In this document: in pieces, positions 8,499 to 17,139 of the stretch
Layout: each line of letters begins with the position of its first letter
How positions within the stretch are numbered: the stretch's first letter is position 1
NCBI RefSeq assembly: GCF_016741875.1
Contig: NZ_JAERRF010000001.1
Span: 248,001-312,000 of the forward strand
From: Streptomyces coffeae
Lineage (GTDB): Bacteria > Actinomycetota > Actinomycetes > Streptomycetales > Streptomycetaceae
Length of the DNA: 64,000 nt
Direction of reading: 5' to 3'
Program-made: the position numbers and the translations under genes
The notes under the pieces: model-generated
What the model saw: only the letters and a program-made list of their open reading frames with translations
Databases searched by the model: none
Told to the model about the DNA's origin: nothing

Positions 8499-9281
8499 AT
8501 GGCCACCTTGACGATGACAACAACAGCGGACCCGGCGGCGCGGCGGGCGGCCGGTCCGGAGCCCAGCCCGCCCCGGCTGGAGAGCGGCGTCGGCGTACTC
8601 GACAAGGCGTCGCTGCTGCTGGGGGTGTTGGAGAGCGGTCCGGCGACCCTGGCCACCCTGGTCTCCGCCACCGGCCTCAAGCGGCCCACCGTGTACCGGC
8701 TGGCCCTCGCCCTGGAGCGGCTGCGGCTGGTCGCCCGGGACCGCGACGGTCGGTTCGCGCTCGGCCCGCGCCTGGGCGACATGGTCGTCGAGGCGCGGGC
8801 CGACCGGCTGTCGCTCGCCGCCGAACCGGTGCTCACCGCCCTGCGCGACCGCACCGGCGCCAGTGCCCGGCTCTACCGCCGCCGCGGTCAGCTGCGGGTG
8901 TGCGTGGCCGCCGCGGAGGCGCACGGCACCGGGATCGACACCGTGCCGGTCGGCAGTGCCTTCCCGCTGAAGTCCGGGGCCGTCGCCCAGGTGCTCCTTG
9001 CCTGGGAGGAGCCCGAGCTGCTGTACGAGGCGCTGCGCGGCGCCCGGTTCAGCGCGGCCATGCTCTCCGGGGTCCGCCGTCGCGGCTGGGCCCAGAGCTT
9101 CGGCGGCTGGGAGACCGCCATGGCCACCGTCTCCGCACCCGTCCGCGGCCCCGGCGGCCGGGTGATCGCCGCGGTCTCGCTCTCCGGGCCGGTCGGCAGG
9201 CTCACCCGGCACCCCGGGCGGGAGTACGGATGCGACACGATCGACGCGGCGGTCGGGCTCAGCGAACTGTCAGGATGCTGA
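8499..9281 (+). CDS. IclR family transcriptional regulator
   Basis: A 260-residue regulator. The winged helix lies at about residues 35-95: SLLLGVLESGPATLATLVSA, then TGLKRPTVYRLALALERLRL, then RFALGPRLGDM. The C-terminal IclR effector domain follows, with LSLAAEPVLTALRDRTGASA and the loop SAFPLKSGAVAQVLLAWEEP that lines the ligand pocket. The N-terminal 30 residues are a low-complexity Thr/Pro/Ala tail. It is 11 bp downstream of the type II thioesterase gene and in the same direction, so it may control that gene or the biosynthetic function it serves. The ligand is not predictable. Confidence 0.9.
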   Translation: MATLTMTTTADPAARRAAGPEPSPPRLESGVGVLDKASLLLGVLESGPATLATLVSATGLKRPTVYRLALALERLRLVARDRDGRFALGPRLGDMVVEARADRLSLAAEPVLTALRDRTGASARLYRRRGQLRVCVAAAEAHGTGIDTVPVGSAFPLKSGAVAQVLLAWEEPELLYEALRGARFSAAMLSGVRRRGWAQSFGGWETAMATVSAPVRGPGGRVIAAVSLSGPVGRLTRHPGREYGCDTIDAAVGLSELSGC

Positions 9282-9362
9282 CAGGCCCAAGCCTGGATGA
9301 GTGCAGCCTTGCGGCTGGAATGTGCTCGGTCGGCCGGTCATTTCCCTTGCCCTTCGGCCGGT

Positions 9363-10367
9363 TCAGGGGATCAGAACGACCTTTCCCATCGTGGCGCGGT
9401 TCTCCAGCGCCCGGTGCGCGGCGGCCGCCTCCGCCAGCGGAAAACGCTGCACCGCCGGGATCATCCGCCCGGCCGCCGCCTCCGCGAGTGACCGCTCCTC
9501 CAGGGTGCGCATCGGGTCCGGGCCACCGGCCCGCTCCAGCATCGGCGGGCCCAGCACGGGAGTTGAGGTGATCCCGCGCTCGGTGAGCTCCTTCTCCTCC
9601 AGCTCCAGCGGGCCGCCCCCGCGCAGCCCGGTCGAGGACCAGCCGAAGACCAGATGGCGCCCTCCGCGGCCGAGCAGCTCCACCCCGGCCCGCGCCGCGT
9701 CACCGCCCACGCCGTCGAACAACACGGTGGCCGCGCGTCCGGCCAGTGCGGCGCGGACCCGCTCGGGCCAGGCCGGGTCGTTGTAGTCCTCGGCGATGGG
9801 GGCGCCCAGTTCACGGACGCGTGCCACCTTGGCCGCGCCGCCCGCGAGTCCGATGACGGTGGCGCCCGCGTTCTGCGCGTACTGGACCAGCAGCTGGCCG
9901 ATCCCGCCCGCCGCCGAGGTCACGATCACCACATCGTCCGCCGTCAGCTCCGCGAACTGCACGATGCCCATCGTGGTCCGGCCGGTACCGATCATGGCGA
10001 CGGCCTGTGCCTCGTCCAGCCCCTCCGGCAGTTCGTGCAGCCTCTCGGCGGCGACCACGGCCCGTTCGGCATAGCCGCCGGGGACCATGCCCAGATGCGC
10101 GACGGCCCGCTTGCCCAGCCACGTCGGGTCGGTGCCCGCGCCGAGCGCGTCCACCGTGCCCGCGACCTCCCGGCCGGGGATGGTGGGCAGTTCGGGGGCG
10201 GCGTGGACCGCGCTGGTCATCCCCGCGCGCAGCGCGGTGTCCAGGAGGTGGACTCCGGCCGCGGCGACCGCGATCCGCACTTGGCCGGGGCCGGGCACCG
10301 GGTCCTCGGTCTCCTCCAGGACGAGGTTCTCGGCGGGGCCGAAGGCGTGCAGTCGTACGGCGTGCAT
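9363..10367 (-). CDS. Zinc-free quinone oxidoreductase (MDR superfamily)
   Basis: From the ATG at 10367, behind GGGAGAG, the protein has 334 residues, the usual size of QOR-type NADPH:quinone reductases. It starts MHAVRLHAFGPAENLVLEET, has VAAAGVHLLDTALRAGM in place of the catalytic zinc ligands, and a Rossmann motif VIVTSAAGGIGQLLVQYAQN followed by GATVIGLAGG. The absence of zinc-binding cysteines supports quinone or enone reduction with NADPH in the cytosol. A longer reading frame reaches 10439 but has no ribosome binding site and lacks family similarity. It is a single transcription unit followed by the IclR gene tail to tail. Confidence 0.9.
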   Translation of the reverse strand: MHAVRLHAFGPAENLVLEETEDPVPGPGQVRIAVAAAGVHLLDTALRAGMTSAVHAAPELPTIPGREVAGTVDALGAGTDPTWLGKRAVAHLGMVPGGYAERAVVAAERLHELPEGLDEAQAVAMIGTGRTTMGIVQFAELTADDVVIVTSAAGGIGQLLVQYAQNAGATVIGLAGGAAKVARVRELGAPIAEDYNDPAWPERVRAALAGRAATVLFDGVGGDAARAGVELLGRGGRHLVFGWSSTGLRGGGPLELEEKELTERGITSTPVLGPPMLERAGGPDPMRTLEERSLAEAAAGRMIPAVQRFPLAEAAAAHRALENRATMGKVVLIP

Positions 10368-10474
10368 GGCGCTCTCCCAAGGCTGGTGGCGCACCGGGTG
10401 ATCGGTGCCCCCTGCCCGATGAGCCTCCAACTTCAACAATGGTTGAAGTCAAGGCCGTTCCGAAGACGGCGGGG

Positions 10475-10972
10475 TCAGATGCGGGGGAAACGGGACTGGA
10501 GGTCCCACACCACGGGGTTGTCGCCCAGACCCTCGTGCATATCGACGAGATCGGCGATCAGATCGTGCAGGAAGTCGCGCGCCTCGCGGCGCAGCGCCGC
10601 GTGGCCGAAGGTCAGCGGGGGCTCACCGGCCGGAATCCAGTCGGCGGTGATGTCCACCCAGCCGAAGCGCCGCTCGAAGAGCAGCCGGTCGGTGGACTCG
10701 GTGAAGTCCAGCTCCGCGTGGACGGGGGTCGCGGAGCGGCTGCCGCGCGGGTCCCGGTCGAGCCGTTCCACGATGTCGCACAGCGCCCAGGCGAAGTCGA
10801 GCACCGGCACCCAGCCCCAGGCGGTGGACAGTTCACGGTCGGCGCGGGTGTCGGCGAGATACACATCACCGCAGAACAGATCGTGCCGCAGTGTGTGCTG
10901 GTCCGCGCTCCGGTAGTCCGTCTGCGGTGGGTCCGGGAAGCGGCGGGAGAGGGAGTAGCCCAGGTCGATCAC
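10475..10972 (-). CDS. Conserved hypothetical protein (165 aa)
   Basis: A soluble, acidic 165-residue protein beginning at a GTG. It is rich in Trp and charged residues (TAWGWVPVLDFAWALCDIVE, FERRFGWVDITADWIPAGEP, LIADLVDMHEGLGDNPVVWD). It has no signal peptide, membrane segment or catalytic motif. The pattern of short beta stretches and amphipathic helices recalls small proteins annotated as DUFs in Streptomyces, some resembling immunity proteins, but I do not recognise the family. Codon use is normal for the region. It lies downstream of the formaldehyde-detoxification pair with a 100-bp gap and may be independent. Confidence 0.65.
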   Translation of the reverse strand: MIDLGYSLSRRFPDPPQTDYRSADQHTLRHDLFCGDVYLADTRADRELSTAWGWVPVLDFAWALCDIVERLDRDPRGSRSATPVHAELDFTESTDRLLFERRFGWVDITADWIPAGEPPLTFGHAALRREARDFLHDLIADLVDMHEGLGDNPVVWDLQSRFPRI

Positions 10973-11072
10973 GCGGTCGATGGTGTCATGGGCCGGGGCG
11001 GCACCGGACGCACAGGGCGCCGGGGTCCCGGCCCCGGCGCCCTGTCCGCCCTGATCTCAGTGCCCGCTGGTC

Positions 11073-11711
11073 TCAGTGCCCGCGGGCGATCCACTCGTCG
11101 AGGTGCGGGGCCTCGTCGCCGATGGTCGTCGTATCGCCGTGCCCGGTGCGGACGACGGTCTGCGGTGGCAGGGCCAGCAGCCGTTCCCGGATCGACTCGA
11201 TGATCGTCGGGAAGGACGAGTACGAGCGCCCGGTCGCGCCGGGTCCGCCCTGGAAGAGCGTGTCCCCGGAGAAGACCGTGGTCAGCGCGGGGGCGTGCAG
11301 ACACACCGCACCGGGGGAGTGGCCGGGGGTGTGCAGCACCCGCAGCTGGGTGCCGCCGACGGTGAGCACATCGCCGTCGGCCAGTGGCTTGTCCGGCGCC
11401 CGGTCCGGATGGCGCATCCGCCACAGCACCTCGTCCTCCGGGTGCAGCAGGATCGGCGCGCCGGTGCGGTCGGCGACGGCCGGGGCGGCGTCGATGTGGT
11501 CATCGTGGCCGTGGGTGCAGATGATGCCGAGCAGCCTGCGGCCGCCGATGGCCTCGATGATGGCGTCCGCGTCATGCGCGGCGTCGATGACATAGACCTC
11601 GTGGTCGTCGCCGACGAGCCAGACGTTGTTGTCCACCTCCCAGGTGCCGCCGTCCAGCGAGAAGGTGCCGGAGGTCACGAGGTGGTCGATGCGTACGGGC
11701 GGCGGGGTCAT
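11073..11711 (-). CDS. MBL-fold hydrolase paired with mycothiol dehydrogenase
   Basis: A 212-residue metallo-beta-lactamase-fold enzyme of the glyoxalase II type. The metal-binding motif is LGIICTHGHDDHIDAAP; further ligands are in RVLHTPGHSPGAVCLHA and VFSGDTLFQG. Its ATG overlaps the stop of the upstream dehydrogenase by one base (TGATG), so translation is coupled. Pairing with S-(hydroxymethyl)mycothiol dehydrogenase is widespread in actinobacteria. The inferred job is hydrolysis of the S-formylmycothiol product to formate and mycothiol, in the cytosol; that substrate is inferred from context and not visible in the sequence. Confidence 0.88.
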   Translation of the reverse strand: MTPPPVRIDHLVTSGTFSLDGGTWEVDNNVWLVGDDHEVYVIDAAHDADAIIEAIGGRRLLGIICTHGHDDHIDAAPAVADRTGAPILLHPEDEVLWRMRHPDRAPDKPLADGDVLTVGGTQLRVLHTPGHSPGAVCLHAPALTTVFSGDTLFQGGPGATGRSYSSFPTIIESIRERLLALPPQTVVRTGHGDTTTIGDEAPHLDEWIARGH

Positions 11712-12796
11712 CAGAGCATCACCACCGAACGGAGCACGTCACCGCGGTGCATCTTGGCGAACGCCTCCTCGATGTCGTCCAGGCCGATGGTCTCGCTGAC
11801 GAAGGCGTCCAGATCGAGTCGGCCCTGCTGGTAAAGGTCGATCAGCATGGGGAAGTCGCGGGACGGCAGACAGTCGCCGTACCAGGAGGACTTGAGCGCG
11901 CCACCGCGGCCGAACACGTCCAGCAGCGGAAGCTCCAGCTTCATCTCCGGGGTGGGGACGCCGACCAGCACCACGGTGCCGGCCAGATCACGGGCGTAGA
12001 ACGCCTGCCGGTAGGTCTCGGGGCGGCCGACCGCCTCGATCACCACATCGGCGCCGTTGCCGTCGGTCAGTTCGCGGATCTTCTCCACGACGTCGCCCTG
12101 TGTGGCATTGAAGGTGTGGGTGGCGCCGAGCCCGCGCGCCCACTCCAGCTTCCGGTCGTCCACATCCACCGCGATGATCTTCTCGGCGGCGGCCAGCCGG
12201 GCTCCGGTGACCGCCGCGGCGCCGACTCCGCCGCAGCCGATGACGGCGACCGAGTCGCCGCGCCCGACCGCGCCGGTGTTGATCGCGGCGCCGATTCCGG
12301 CCATCACCCCGCAGCCGAGCAGCCCGGCCGCGGCCGCCGACGCCTCCGGGTCGACCTTGGTGCACTGTCCGGCGGCCACCAGCGTCTTTTCGGCGAACGC
12401 GCCGATGCCGAGCGCGGGTGTCAGCGCGGTGCCGTCGGTGAGCGTCATGGGCTGGGACGCGTTGTGGGTGTTGAAGCAGTACCAGGGGCGGCCGCGGCGG
12501 CAGGCGCGGCACTGGCCGCAGACCGCACGCCAGTTGAGGATCACGAAGTCGCCGGGCGCCACCTCGGTGACGCCGTCACCGACGGACTCCACGATCCCGG
12601 CCGCCTCATGGCCGAGCAGGAAGGGGAAGTCGTCGTTGATACCGCCCTCCCGGTAGTGCAGATCGGTATGGCAGACACCGCATGCCTGCACCCGCACCAC
12701 CGCCTCGCCGGGGCCGGGGTCGGGGATCACGATCGTCTCGATCCTGACCTCTTCGCCTTTTCCGGGGGCGACCACGCCGCGTACCTGTTGAGTCAT
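11711..12796 (-). CDS. mscR: S-(hydroxymethyl)mycothiol dehydrogenase
   Basis: A 361-residue zinc-dependent medium-chain dehydrogenase starting at the ATG at 12796. The catalytic zinc motif is [16 protein letters not shown] with [12 protein letters not shown], and the structural zinc lobe is [20 protein letters not shown] (four Cys). The Rossmann motif is [17 protein letters not shown]. This is the mycothiol analogue of glutathione-dependent formaldehyde dehydrogenase (also described as a mycothiol S-nitrosoreductase), oxidising the formaldehyde-mycothiol adduct with NAD. It is the first gene of a two-gene unit with the MBL hydrolase. The gene name follows the actinobacterial homologue. Confidence 0.92.
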   Translation of the reverse strand: MTQQVRGVVAPGKGEEVRIETIVIPDPGPGEAVVRVQACGVCHTDLHYREGGINDDFPFLLGHEAAGIVESVGDGVTEVAPGDFVILNWRAVCGQCRACRRGRPWYCFNTHNASQPMTLTDGTALTPALGIGAFAEKTLVAAGQCTKVDPEASAAAAGLLGCGVMAGIGAAINTGAVGRGDSVAVIGCGGVGAAAVTGARLAAAEKIIAVDVDDRKLEWARGLGATHTFNATQGDVVEKIRELTDGNGADVVIEAVGRPETYRQAFYARDLAGTVVLVGVPTPEMKLELPLLDVFGRGGALKSSWYGDCLPSRDFPMLIDLYQQGRLDLDAFVSETIGLDDIEEAFAKMHRGDVLRSVVML

Positions 12797-12833
12797 GACA
12801 GCAGCGTAAGTGCCGATCAGCGGCGACAACAGG

Positions 12834-12867
12834 AACGGACCGCACCGGTTTTCCGGCGCGGTCCGTT
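12834..12867 (-). terminator. Hairpin terminator after the M4 protease gene
   Basis: The arms AACGGACCGC (12834-12843) and GCGGTCCGTT (12858-12867) pair, with an inner CCGG/CCGG pairing around a TTTT loop. The hairpin lies about 39 bp past the stop of the M4 protease gene and just upstream of the mscR start on the same strand, which would insulate the two units. No U-run follows, as is usual in Streptomyces. Confidence 0.7.
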
Positions 12868-12905
12868 GTCTGCTTCATACGGCTTTGTCCTGCCCTACCG
12901 CCCGG

Positions 12906-14543
12906 TCATCGCACGTTGATGGCGGTCCAGGCCGCCGCGACCGTCTTGTACTCGGTGGAGGTCGAGCCGTAGAGGTCGCGCGCCGCGTTGAGGGTGGCGG
13001 TGCGGGCCTGGGCGTACTTCGAGGTGGAGGTCAGATATGTGGTCAGCGCCCGGTACCAGATCCGGACCGCCTTGTCCCGGCCGATGCCGGTGATCCTCGA
13101 GCCGTCGTAGGTCGGGCTGTTGTAGCTCACGCCGTTGATCACCTTCGCGCCGCTGCCCTCGGACAGCAGGTAGAAGAAGTGGTTGGCGGGCCCGGAGGAG
13201 TAGTGGACGTCGATCCCGCCGAGCGAGGAGGACCAGTAGTCCTTGGAGGCACCGTCCTTGCTGGGCTTGTCCTGGTAGCGCAGCGGGGTGCCGTCACCGT
13301 TGATGTCGATCTTCTCGCCGATGAGGTAGTCACCGGGGTCGGCGGAGTTGGCCGAGTAGAACTCCACCGCGGTCGCGAGGATGTCGGAGGTGGCCTCGTT
13401 GAGACCGCCGGACTCACCGCTGTAGTTGAGCTTGGCGGTGGCCGCGGTGACGCCGTGGGTCATCTCATGACCGGCCACGTCGAGCGAGGTGAGCGGGTGG
13501 GCGTTGCCCGAGCCGTCGCCGTAGGTCATGCAGAAGCAGGAGTCCGACCAGAAGGCGTTGACGTAGTTGTTCCCGTAGTGGACACGGGAGTACGAGCCGA
13601 CGCCGTCGTTGCGGATGCCGTTGCGGCCCAGCACCTTCTTGTAGAAGTCCCAGGTCTGCCCGGCGCCGTAGTGGGCGTCCACCCCGGCGGTCTGCCGTCC
13701 GCCGCCCCAGCGGTCATCGGCGTCGGTGAACAGGGTGCCGGTGCCCGAGGTGCCCTGCTTCAGGTCGTACGTCTTGTGGTTGCCGCGGGTGCCGTCGGTC
13801 AGGCTGTAGCCGGAGCCGCCGCGGGTGGTGCCCAGCGGCACCGTGCCGCTGTACTGGCTGGTTCCGGTGCCGGTCTCCACGGCCTCGTCCTGGAACAGCC
13901 GCTTGCCGGTGGTGGCGTCGGTGATGATGTGCAGCTCGCTGGGGGTGCCGTCGTGCTGGGTCCCGGTGACCACGGTCTCCCAGGCCAGCACGGGCTCGCC
14001 GGTGGCCGCCCAGATCACCTTGCGCGGCGACCGGTTCCGCCGGGGGTCGCTCACTTCGGCGTTGGCCGTGACCTTCGCCGCGGTCTTCAGTGCACTCTTC
14101 GCGGCGTCGGCCGCCGATATCCCCGCGGTCGTGCTGCGCACCGAGATCCGGGCGCCGGTCGCCTTGCTGACGGAGCGCGCGCCGCTCTTCTTCTCGTGGA
14201 CGACCAGATCCCCGCCGAGCACGGGCAGCCCCGCGTAGGTGCGCTCGTAGCGGGTGTGGACGGTCCCGTCCGCGTCCTTGATGACATCGCGGACGAGGAG
14301 CTTCTCCTTCGCCCCGAGCCCGAGGCTCTCGGCCTGCGCGGAGGCGTCGGCCTGTGCCGCCTTGATCGCGGTGGTCCGCTGCGCGGCGCTCAACGGCAGC
14401 GCGGACGCGCCCGCCTCACGGCCGCGGTCCGGCTGGGCACTGGCCTGGCCGGTCTGGACACCGATGACCACCATGGCGGCGGAGGCGATGAACGCCGCCG
14501 CGCGGACGGTCCGTCTGCGGGGGGAGGAAGCGTTGGGTCTCAC
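12906..14543 (-). CDS. Secreted thermolysin-like metalloprotease (M4)
   Basis: A 545-residue preproenzyme from a GTG at 14543, preceded by AAGGAG. The signal peptide is RRRTVRAAAFIASAAMVVIG followed by VQTGQASAQ. The FTP/PepSY propeptide follows (LLVRDVIKDADGTVHTRYER, PVLGGDLVVHEKK). The peptidase M4 domain has HEMTH (zinc His pair and catalytic Glu) near residue 360 and GGLNEATSD with the third ligand Glu; the transition-state His is in VHYSSGPANHFFYLL. The protein is exported, folds with its propeptide and cleaves it off, then degrades extracellular protein. A hairpin terminator follows. It is a single transcription unit. Confidence 0.94.
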   Translation of the reverse strand: MRPNASSPRRRTVRAAAFIASAAMVVIGVQTGQASAQPDRGREAGASALPLSAAQRTTAIKAAQADASAQAESLGLGAKEKLLVRDVIKDADGTVHTRYERTYAGLPVLGGDLVVHEKKSGARSVSKATGARISVRSTTAGISAADAAKSALKTAAKVTANAEVSDPRRNRSPRKVIWAATGEPVLAWETVVTGTQHDGTPSELHIITDATTGKRLFQDEAVETGTGTSQYSGTVPLGTTRGGSGYSLTDGTRGNHKTYDLKQGTSGTGTLFTDADDRWGGGRQTAGVDAHYGAGQTWDFYKKVLGRNGIRNDGVGSYSRVHYGNNYVNAFWSDSCFCMTYGDGSGNAHPLTSLDVAGHEMTHGVTAATAKLNYSGESGGLNEATSDILATAVEFYSANSADPGDYLIGEKIDINGDGTPLRYQDKPSKDGASKDYWSSSLGGIDVHYSSGPANHFFYLLSEGSGAKVINGVSYNSPTYDGSRITGIGRDKAVRIWYRALTTYLTSTSKYAQARTATLNAARDLYGSTSTEYKTVAAAWTAINVR

Positions 14544-15059
14544 TCGGTCTCCTTGCTTGGGGGCCGCCGGGTCGCGGCCCTGCGTAGGGGGTGCGGACGG
14601 CCGTGGGTGGACCGCCCGGTACAGCAGGAGTGGTGCGTGAGGTACGCGCCTTGCCACGTGTCAGCCGATGTGCGTGGCGAGGTCGAGCAGAGACTGTCAC
14701 CGAATGACCGGTTCTGACAGGTCCGTAACAAGAATTTGACTCGCAGGTGTGGGTGCGCAGGCGAAATCGGTCAGCTTCTGGCGCTGAACAGCGCCTGGGA
14801 TATGGGCACTTATCGCCCGATCAGCCACACATCCCCCACCCCGGGCCGACGGCTTCCGGCCGCCCTTGCTGGTCGGTCCGGGGTAACCCACCGGGCCAGG
14901 ACAGGGTCACGGGATGGCCAATTCGTTTGGCCCCGTAGGTTATTTCCTTGACGCGGCGTCGGAGTCGGGTAGAGGTCGACCTCTCGCGGCCGCTCTCATG
15001 GATTCCGGTCTTCTCCAGGCGTGAGTCGGCCCCCGGCACAGACCGAGGGCCGACCGCTG
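14544..15059. other. Intergenic region upstream of the M4 protease gene
   Basis: About 516 bp with no credible gene; the short frames here have poor codon pattern. Short inverted repeats occur, for example CTGTCA and TGACAG flanking 14692-14720. The region around 14720-14745 (AACAAGAATTTGACTC) is AT-rich and may hold the protease promoter, read leftward. I looked for a recognisable riboswitch fold and did not find one. Confidence 0.45.
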
Positions 15060-15332
15060 TCATTGCTGTGGTTGCTCCCTGATTCGGCATGGTGCATGGC
15101 ATGCGTCGCCGGAGTCGGGACTCGGTTGTGCTCTCTCGGGGAACGTGACGTCCTTGGGGTCAGCCGTCCATTCCTGCCCGCCCTTCACGGGGCGGAGGAA
15201 CGCGATGAGCGGGCCCGGCATCCGGGGGTCGAAGATGAGTTCCTTGACGTCACAGACGGCTTGGAGAACGCCCACCCGTCCCGTGGCGCTGTCGTAGACC
15301 TCCTGGCCCGGTTCGGGCCGCGCGGTGTTCAC
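15060..15332 (-). CDS. Small protein downstream of and coupled to 15329-15604
   Basis: A 90-residue ORF from a GTG at 15332 that overlaps the stop of the upstream small gene in a GTGA arrangement. The product has an SH3-like look: RPEPGQEVYDSATGRVGVLQ then FLRPVKGGQEWTADPKDV, with a polar tail (TFPERAQPSPDSGDA). Similar short proteins with the pattern PxPGxxVxDxxTGRVG...GGxEWxAxP are common beside helix-turn-helix regulators in Streptomyces. Function is unknown; a nucleic-acid or protein-binding SH3-type fold is only a guess. The coupled pair diverges from the helix-turn-helix/TPR regulator at 15770. Confidence 0.7.
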   Translation of the reverse strand: MNTARPEPGQEVYDSATGRVGVLQAVCDVKELIFDPRMPGPLIAFLRPVKGGQEWTADPKDVTFPERAQPSPDSGDACHAPCRIREQPQQ

Positions 15333-15604
15333 CGCACCCCCAGCGTCTGCCGCCGCTCGTGCTGGAGGATGTACAGCGGCACCGGGTCCGTGTCCCACAC
15401 GATGGGGAAGCGTTCCCTGACCGGTAGACGTGGCAGAGGCAGCGTGGGCGGGTCCGCGCGGCGGACAGCGGCCGGTACGCGCGCCGGGGCGGGGACGCGC
15501 ACCGGCGCGGACTGCGATGGTTCCGGCATCGTGAGGTGGCTGAGGGTGACGGGTCGTAATGTCCCCCGCCACCACACCATGAATCGGGCGATACGCTCGC
15601 GCAT
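15329..15604 (-). CDS. Small basic protein beside the HTH/TPR regulator
   Basis: A 91-residue ORF from an ATG at 15604. The N-terminus MRERIARFMVWWRGTLRPVT is a basic amphipathic helix. A proline-rich middle follows, then a conserved-looking end with PRLPVRERFPIVWDTDPVPL and YILQHERRQTLGV. No signal peptide. It is the first gene of a two-gene unit with a four-base GTGA overlap to the next gene, and is divergent from the regulator at 15770 with about 165 bp between. This small-gene pair is a recurrent neighbour of helix-turn-helix regulators in the genus. No function is established to my knowledge. Confidence 0.7.
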   Translation of the reverse strand: MRERIARFMVWWRGTLRPVTLSHLTMPEPSQSAPVRVPAPARVPAAVRRADPPTLPLPRLPVRERFPIVWDTDPVPLYILQHERRQTLGVR

Positions 15605-15769
15605 GTTGACGCTCCTGTTCAGCGTTGACCATGCCCCCGGGCCGGTGCCACGGCCGCGGGGGTCCCTTCTCGCTCTATGCAACCGAACCGCTACACATCG
15701 CGGTACGGTGATGTGCGCGGCAGCTTTTAAGAGCTTTAAGCGCCCTGCCTTGCCGAGGAGTTGAGGCGA

Positions 15770-17110
15770 GTGAGCCAGCGGGAGCCCAACGCGGGCCTGG
15801 AGAGGTTGTTCCGGGCGACCGGATGGACATTGCGGCAGTGGATCCAGGAGATCAACCGCATCGGCACCGAGCGCGGTACGCCGCAGAAGTACCGGGAACC
15901 CTCCGCTCATCAGTGGCTTCGTGGCCATATGCCCAGGGAGGCCACCCGGCCGCTGATCCTGGAAGCGTTCGCCCGGAAGCTGGGCCGCCCGGTCACGCAG
16001 GCCGAAGCGGGATTCCCCGTGACCGCTGACGAGTCGAACGCGCGCCCGAGTACGGTGGAGGCGTTGGTCGACTTGGGGAGGGTGGACATGGACCCCTCAC
16101 GCCGCAGCGTCCTCGGCGCGAGCCTTTTCTCCGTCGCGTTGACCGTGCCTCACTGGCCCGATGTCGTAGGCCGGATGGAAGTCGCCGGGAAGGGGCAGAT
16201 CCAGCGGGCCGGAATGGCCGAGGTGGAGATGGTCACGGCCATGACCGAGCGCATTTCCGAAGTGGACGACCAGTTCGGCGGACGTCACACCCGCCCCATG
16301 GCGGCGGCATTCCTCGTGAACACCGTCGCGCCCTATCTGACGGCGGGCGCCCCCGAGACCGTGCGCAAAGCGATGATGTCGGCCGCATCCGACCTCTGCT
16401 ATCTGACGGGCTACATGGCTGTTGACGAGGGCCTGCACGGCTTGGCGCAGCGGTATTACGTCAAGGCGTTGGAGCTGGCCGGTGCTTCGGAAGACCATCT
16501 GACCTACTGCACGACGTTACGCGGTATGAGCGTTCAGGCGGTTGACCTCGGCCACGGCCGCGAGGCCATGCGCCTGGCGGACGCGGCCGCATCGGCGTCG
16601 CCCAATGCCGGTCCCAGGATGCGGGCGTTCCTGGCGGGTCAACAGGCCCATGCCGCAGCGCAGATCGGTGACCGCGGTACGGCGCTCCTGCGTCTTCGGG
16701 AAGCGGAGTCGGCCATGGACAAGGCGGAGTCCAGGGAGAAGGCGTTCGGCTCCTATGACCCGTCCTCCCTGAATTACCACATCAGTCAGGTGCGCTATGA
16801 GCTCGGCGATATCCACGGGTCCATCGTGGCCATGATGCAGTCGGACGTCCTGCGCTACAGCGTCTATCGCCGCACTCGGGTCCGGGAGCGGGCTGTGCTC
16901 GCCGAGCGTCAGATGAAGGTGGGGCATCTGGAGGCGGCCTGCGCGACGTGGCACCAGGCGCTGGACGACTACCCGCTGGTCCAGTCGGGCCGAGCGGATG
17001 ACCGCATGCGGGCGATGGTGGGACTGATCCGTCCGCACCTCAAGAATCGAGCAGCGCGGGAACTGCACGAGCGCGCTCGGACGGTGGCGCCCGCTTCCCT
17101 CGGGGCGTAG
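15770..17110 (+). CDS. HTH-like regulator with TPR-type helical domain
   Basis: From the GTG at 15770 (GAGGAG nine bases upstream) the protein has 446 residues. The first 70 residues (LERLFRATGWTLRQWIQEIN ... YREPSAHQWLRGHMPREATR) form a divergent helix-turn-helix. The rest is helical repeats of the TPR/MalT kind, for example LAQRYYVKALELAGASEDHL, AQIGDRGTALLRLREAESAM and HLEAACATWHQALDDYPLVQ. Such proteins are common in Streptomyces and often sit beside small-gene pairs like 15060-15604. They probably bind DNA and sense a peptide or protein partner through the helical domain. The target is not known; the divergent small genes are the natural candidate. Confidence 0.8.
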   Translation: MSQREPNAGLERLFRATGWTLRQWIQEINRIGTERGTPQKYREPSAHQWLRGHMPREATRPLILEAFARKLGRPVTQAEAGFPVTADESNARPSTVEALVDLGRVDMDPSRRSVLGASLFSVALTVPHWPDVVGRMEVAGKGQIQRAGMAEVEMVTAMTERISEVDDQFGGRHTRPMAAAFLVNTVAPYLTAGAPETVRKAMMSAASDLCYLTGYMAVDEGLHGLAQRYYVKALELAGASEDHLTYCTTLRGMSVQAVDLGHGREAMRLADAAASASPNAGPRMRAFLAGQQAHAAAQIGDRGTALLRLREAESAMDKAESREKAFGSYDPSSLNYHISQVRYELGDIHGSIVAMMQSDVLRYSVYRRTRVRERAVLAERQMKVGHLEAACATWHQALDDYPLVQSGRADDRMRAMVGLIRPHLKNRAARELHERARTVAPASLGA

Positions 17111-17139
17111 GGACGCGTCTTCCGCCCACGGCGGTTCAC

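Noticed and set aside
12906..14717. Long open frames on the plus strand across the M4 protease gene, including 12810-14717 (635 codons)
   Set aside because: They are antisense shadows caused by GC-rich third positions; composition is Val/Gly/Ala-rich with no domain, while the minus frame has a complete protease.
14544..15059. Possible c-di-AMP or other riboswitch upstream of the M4 protease
   Set aside because: I compared the leader with known aptamer cores and found no match that survives, only short inverted repeats.
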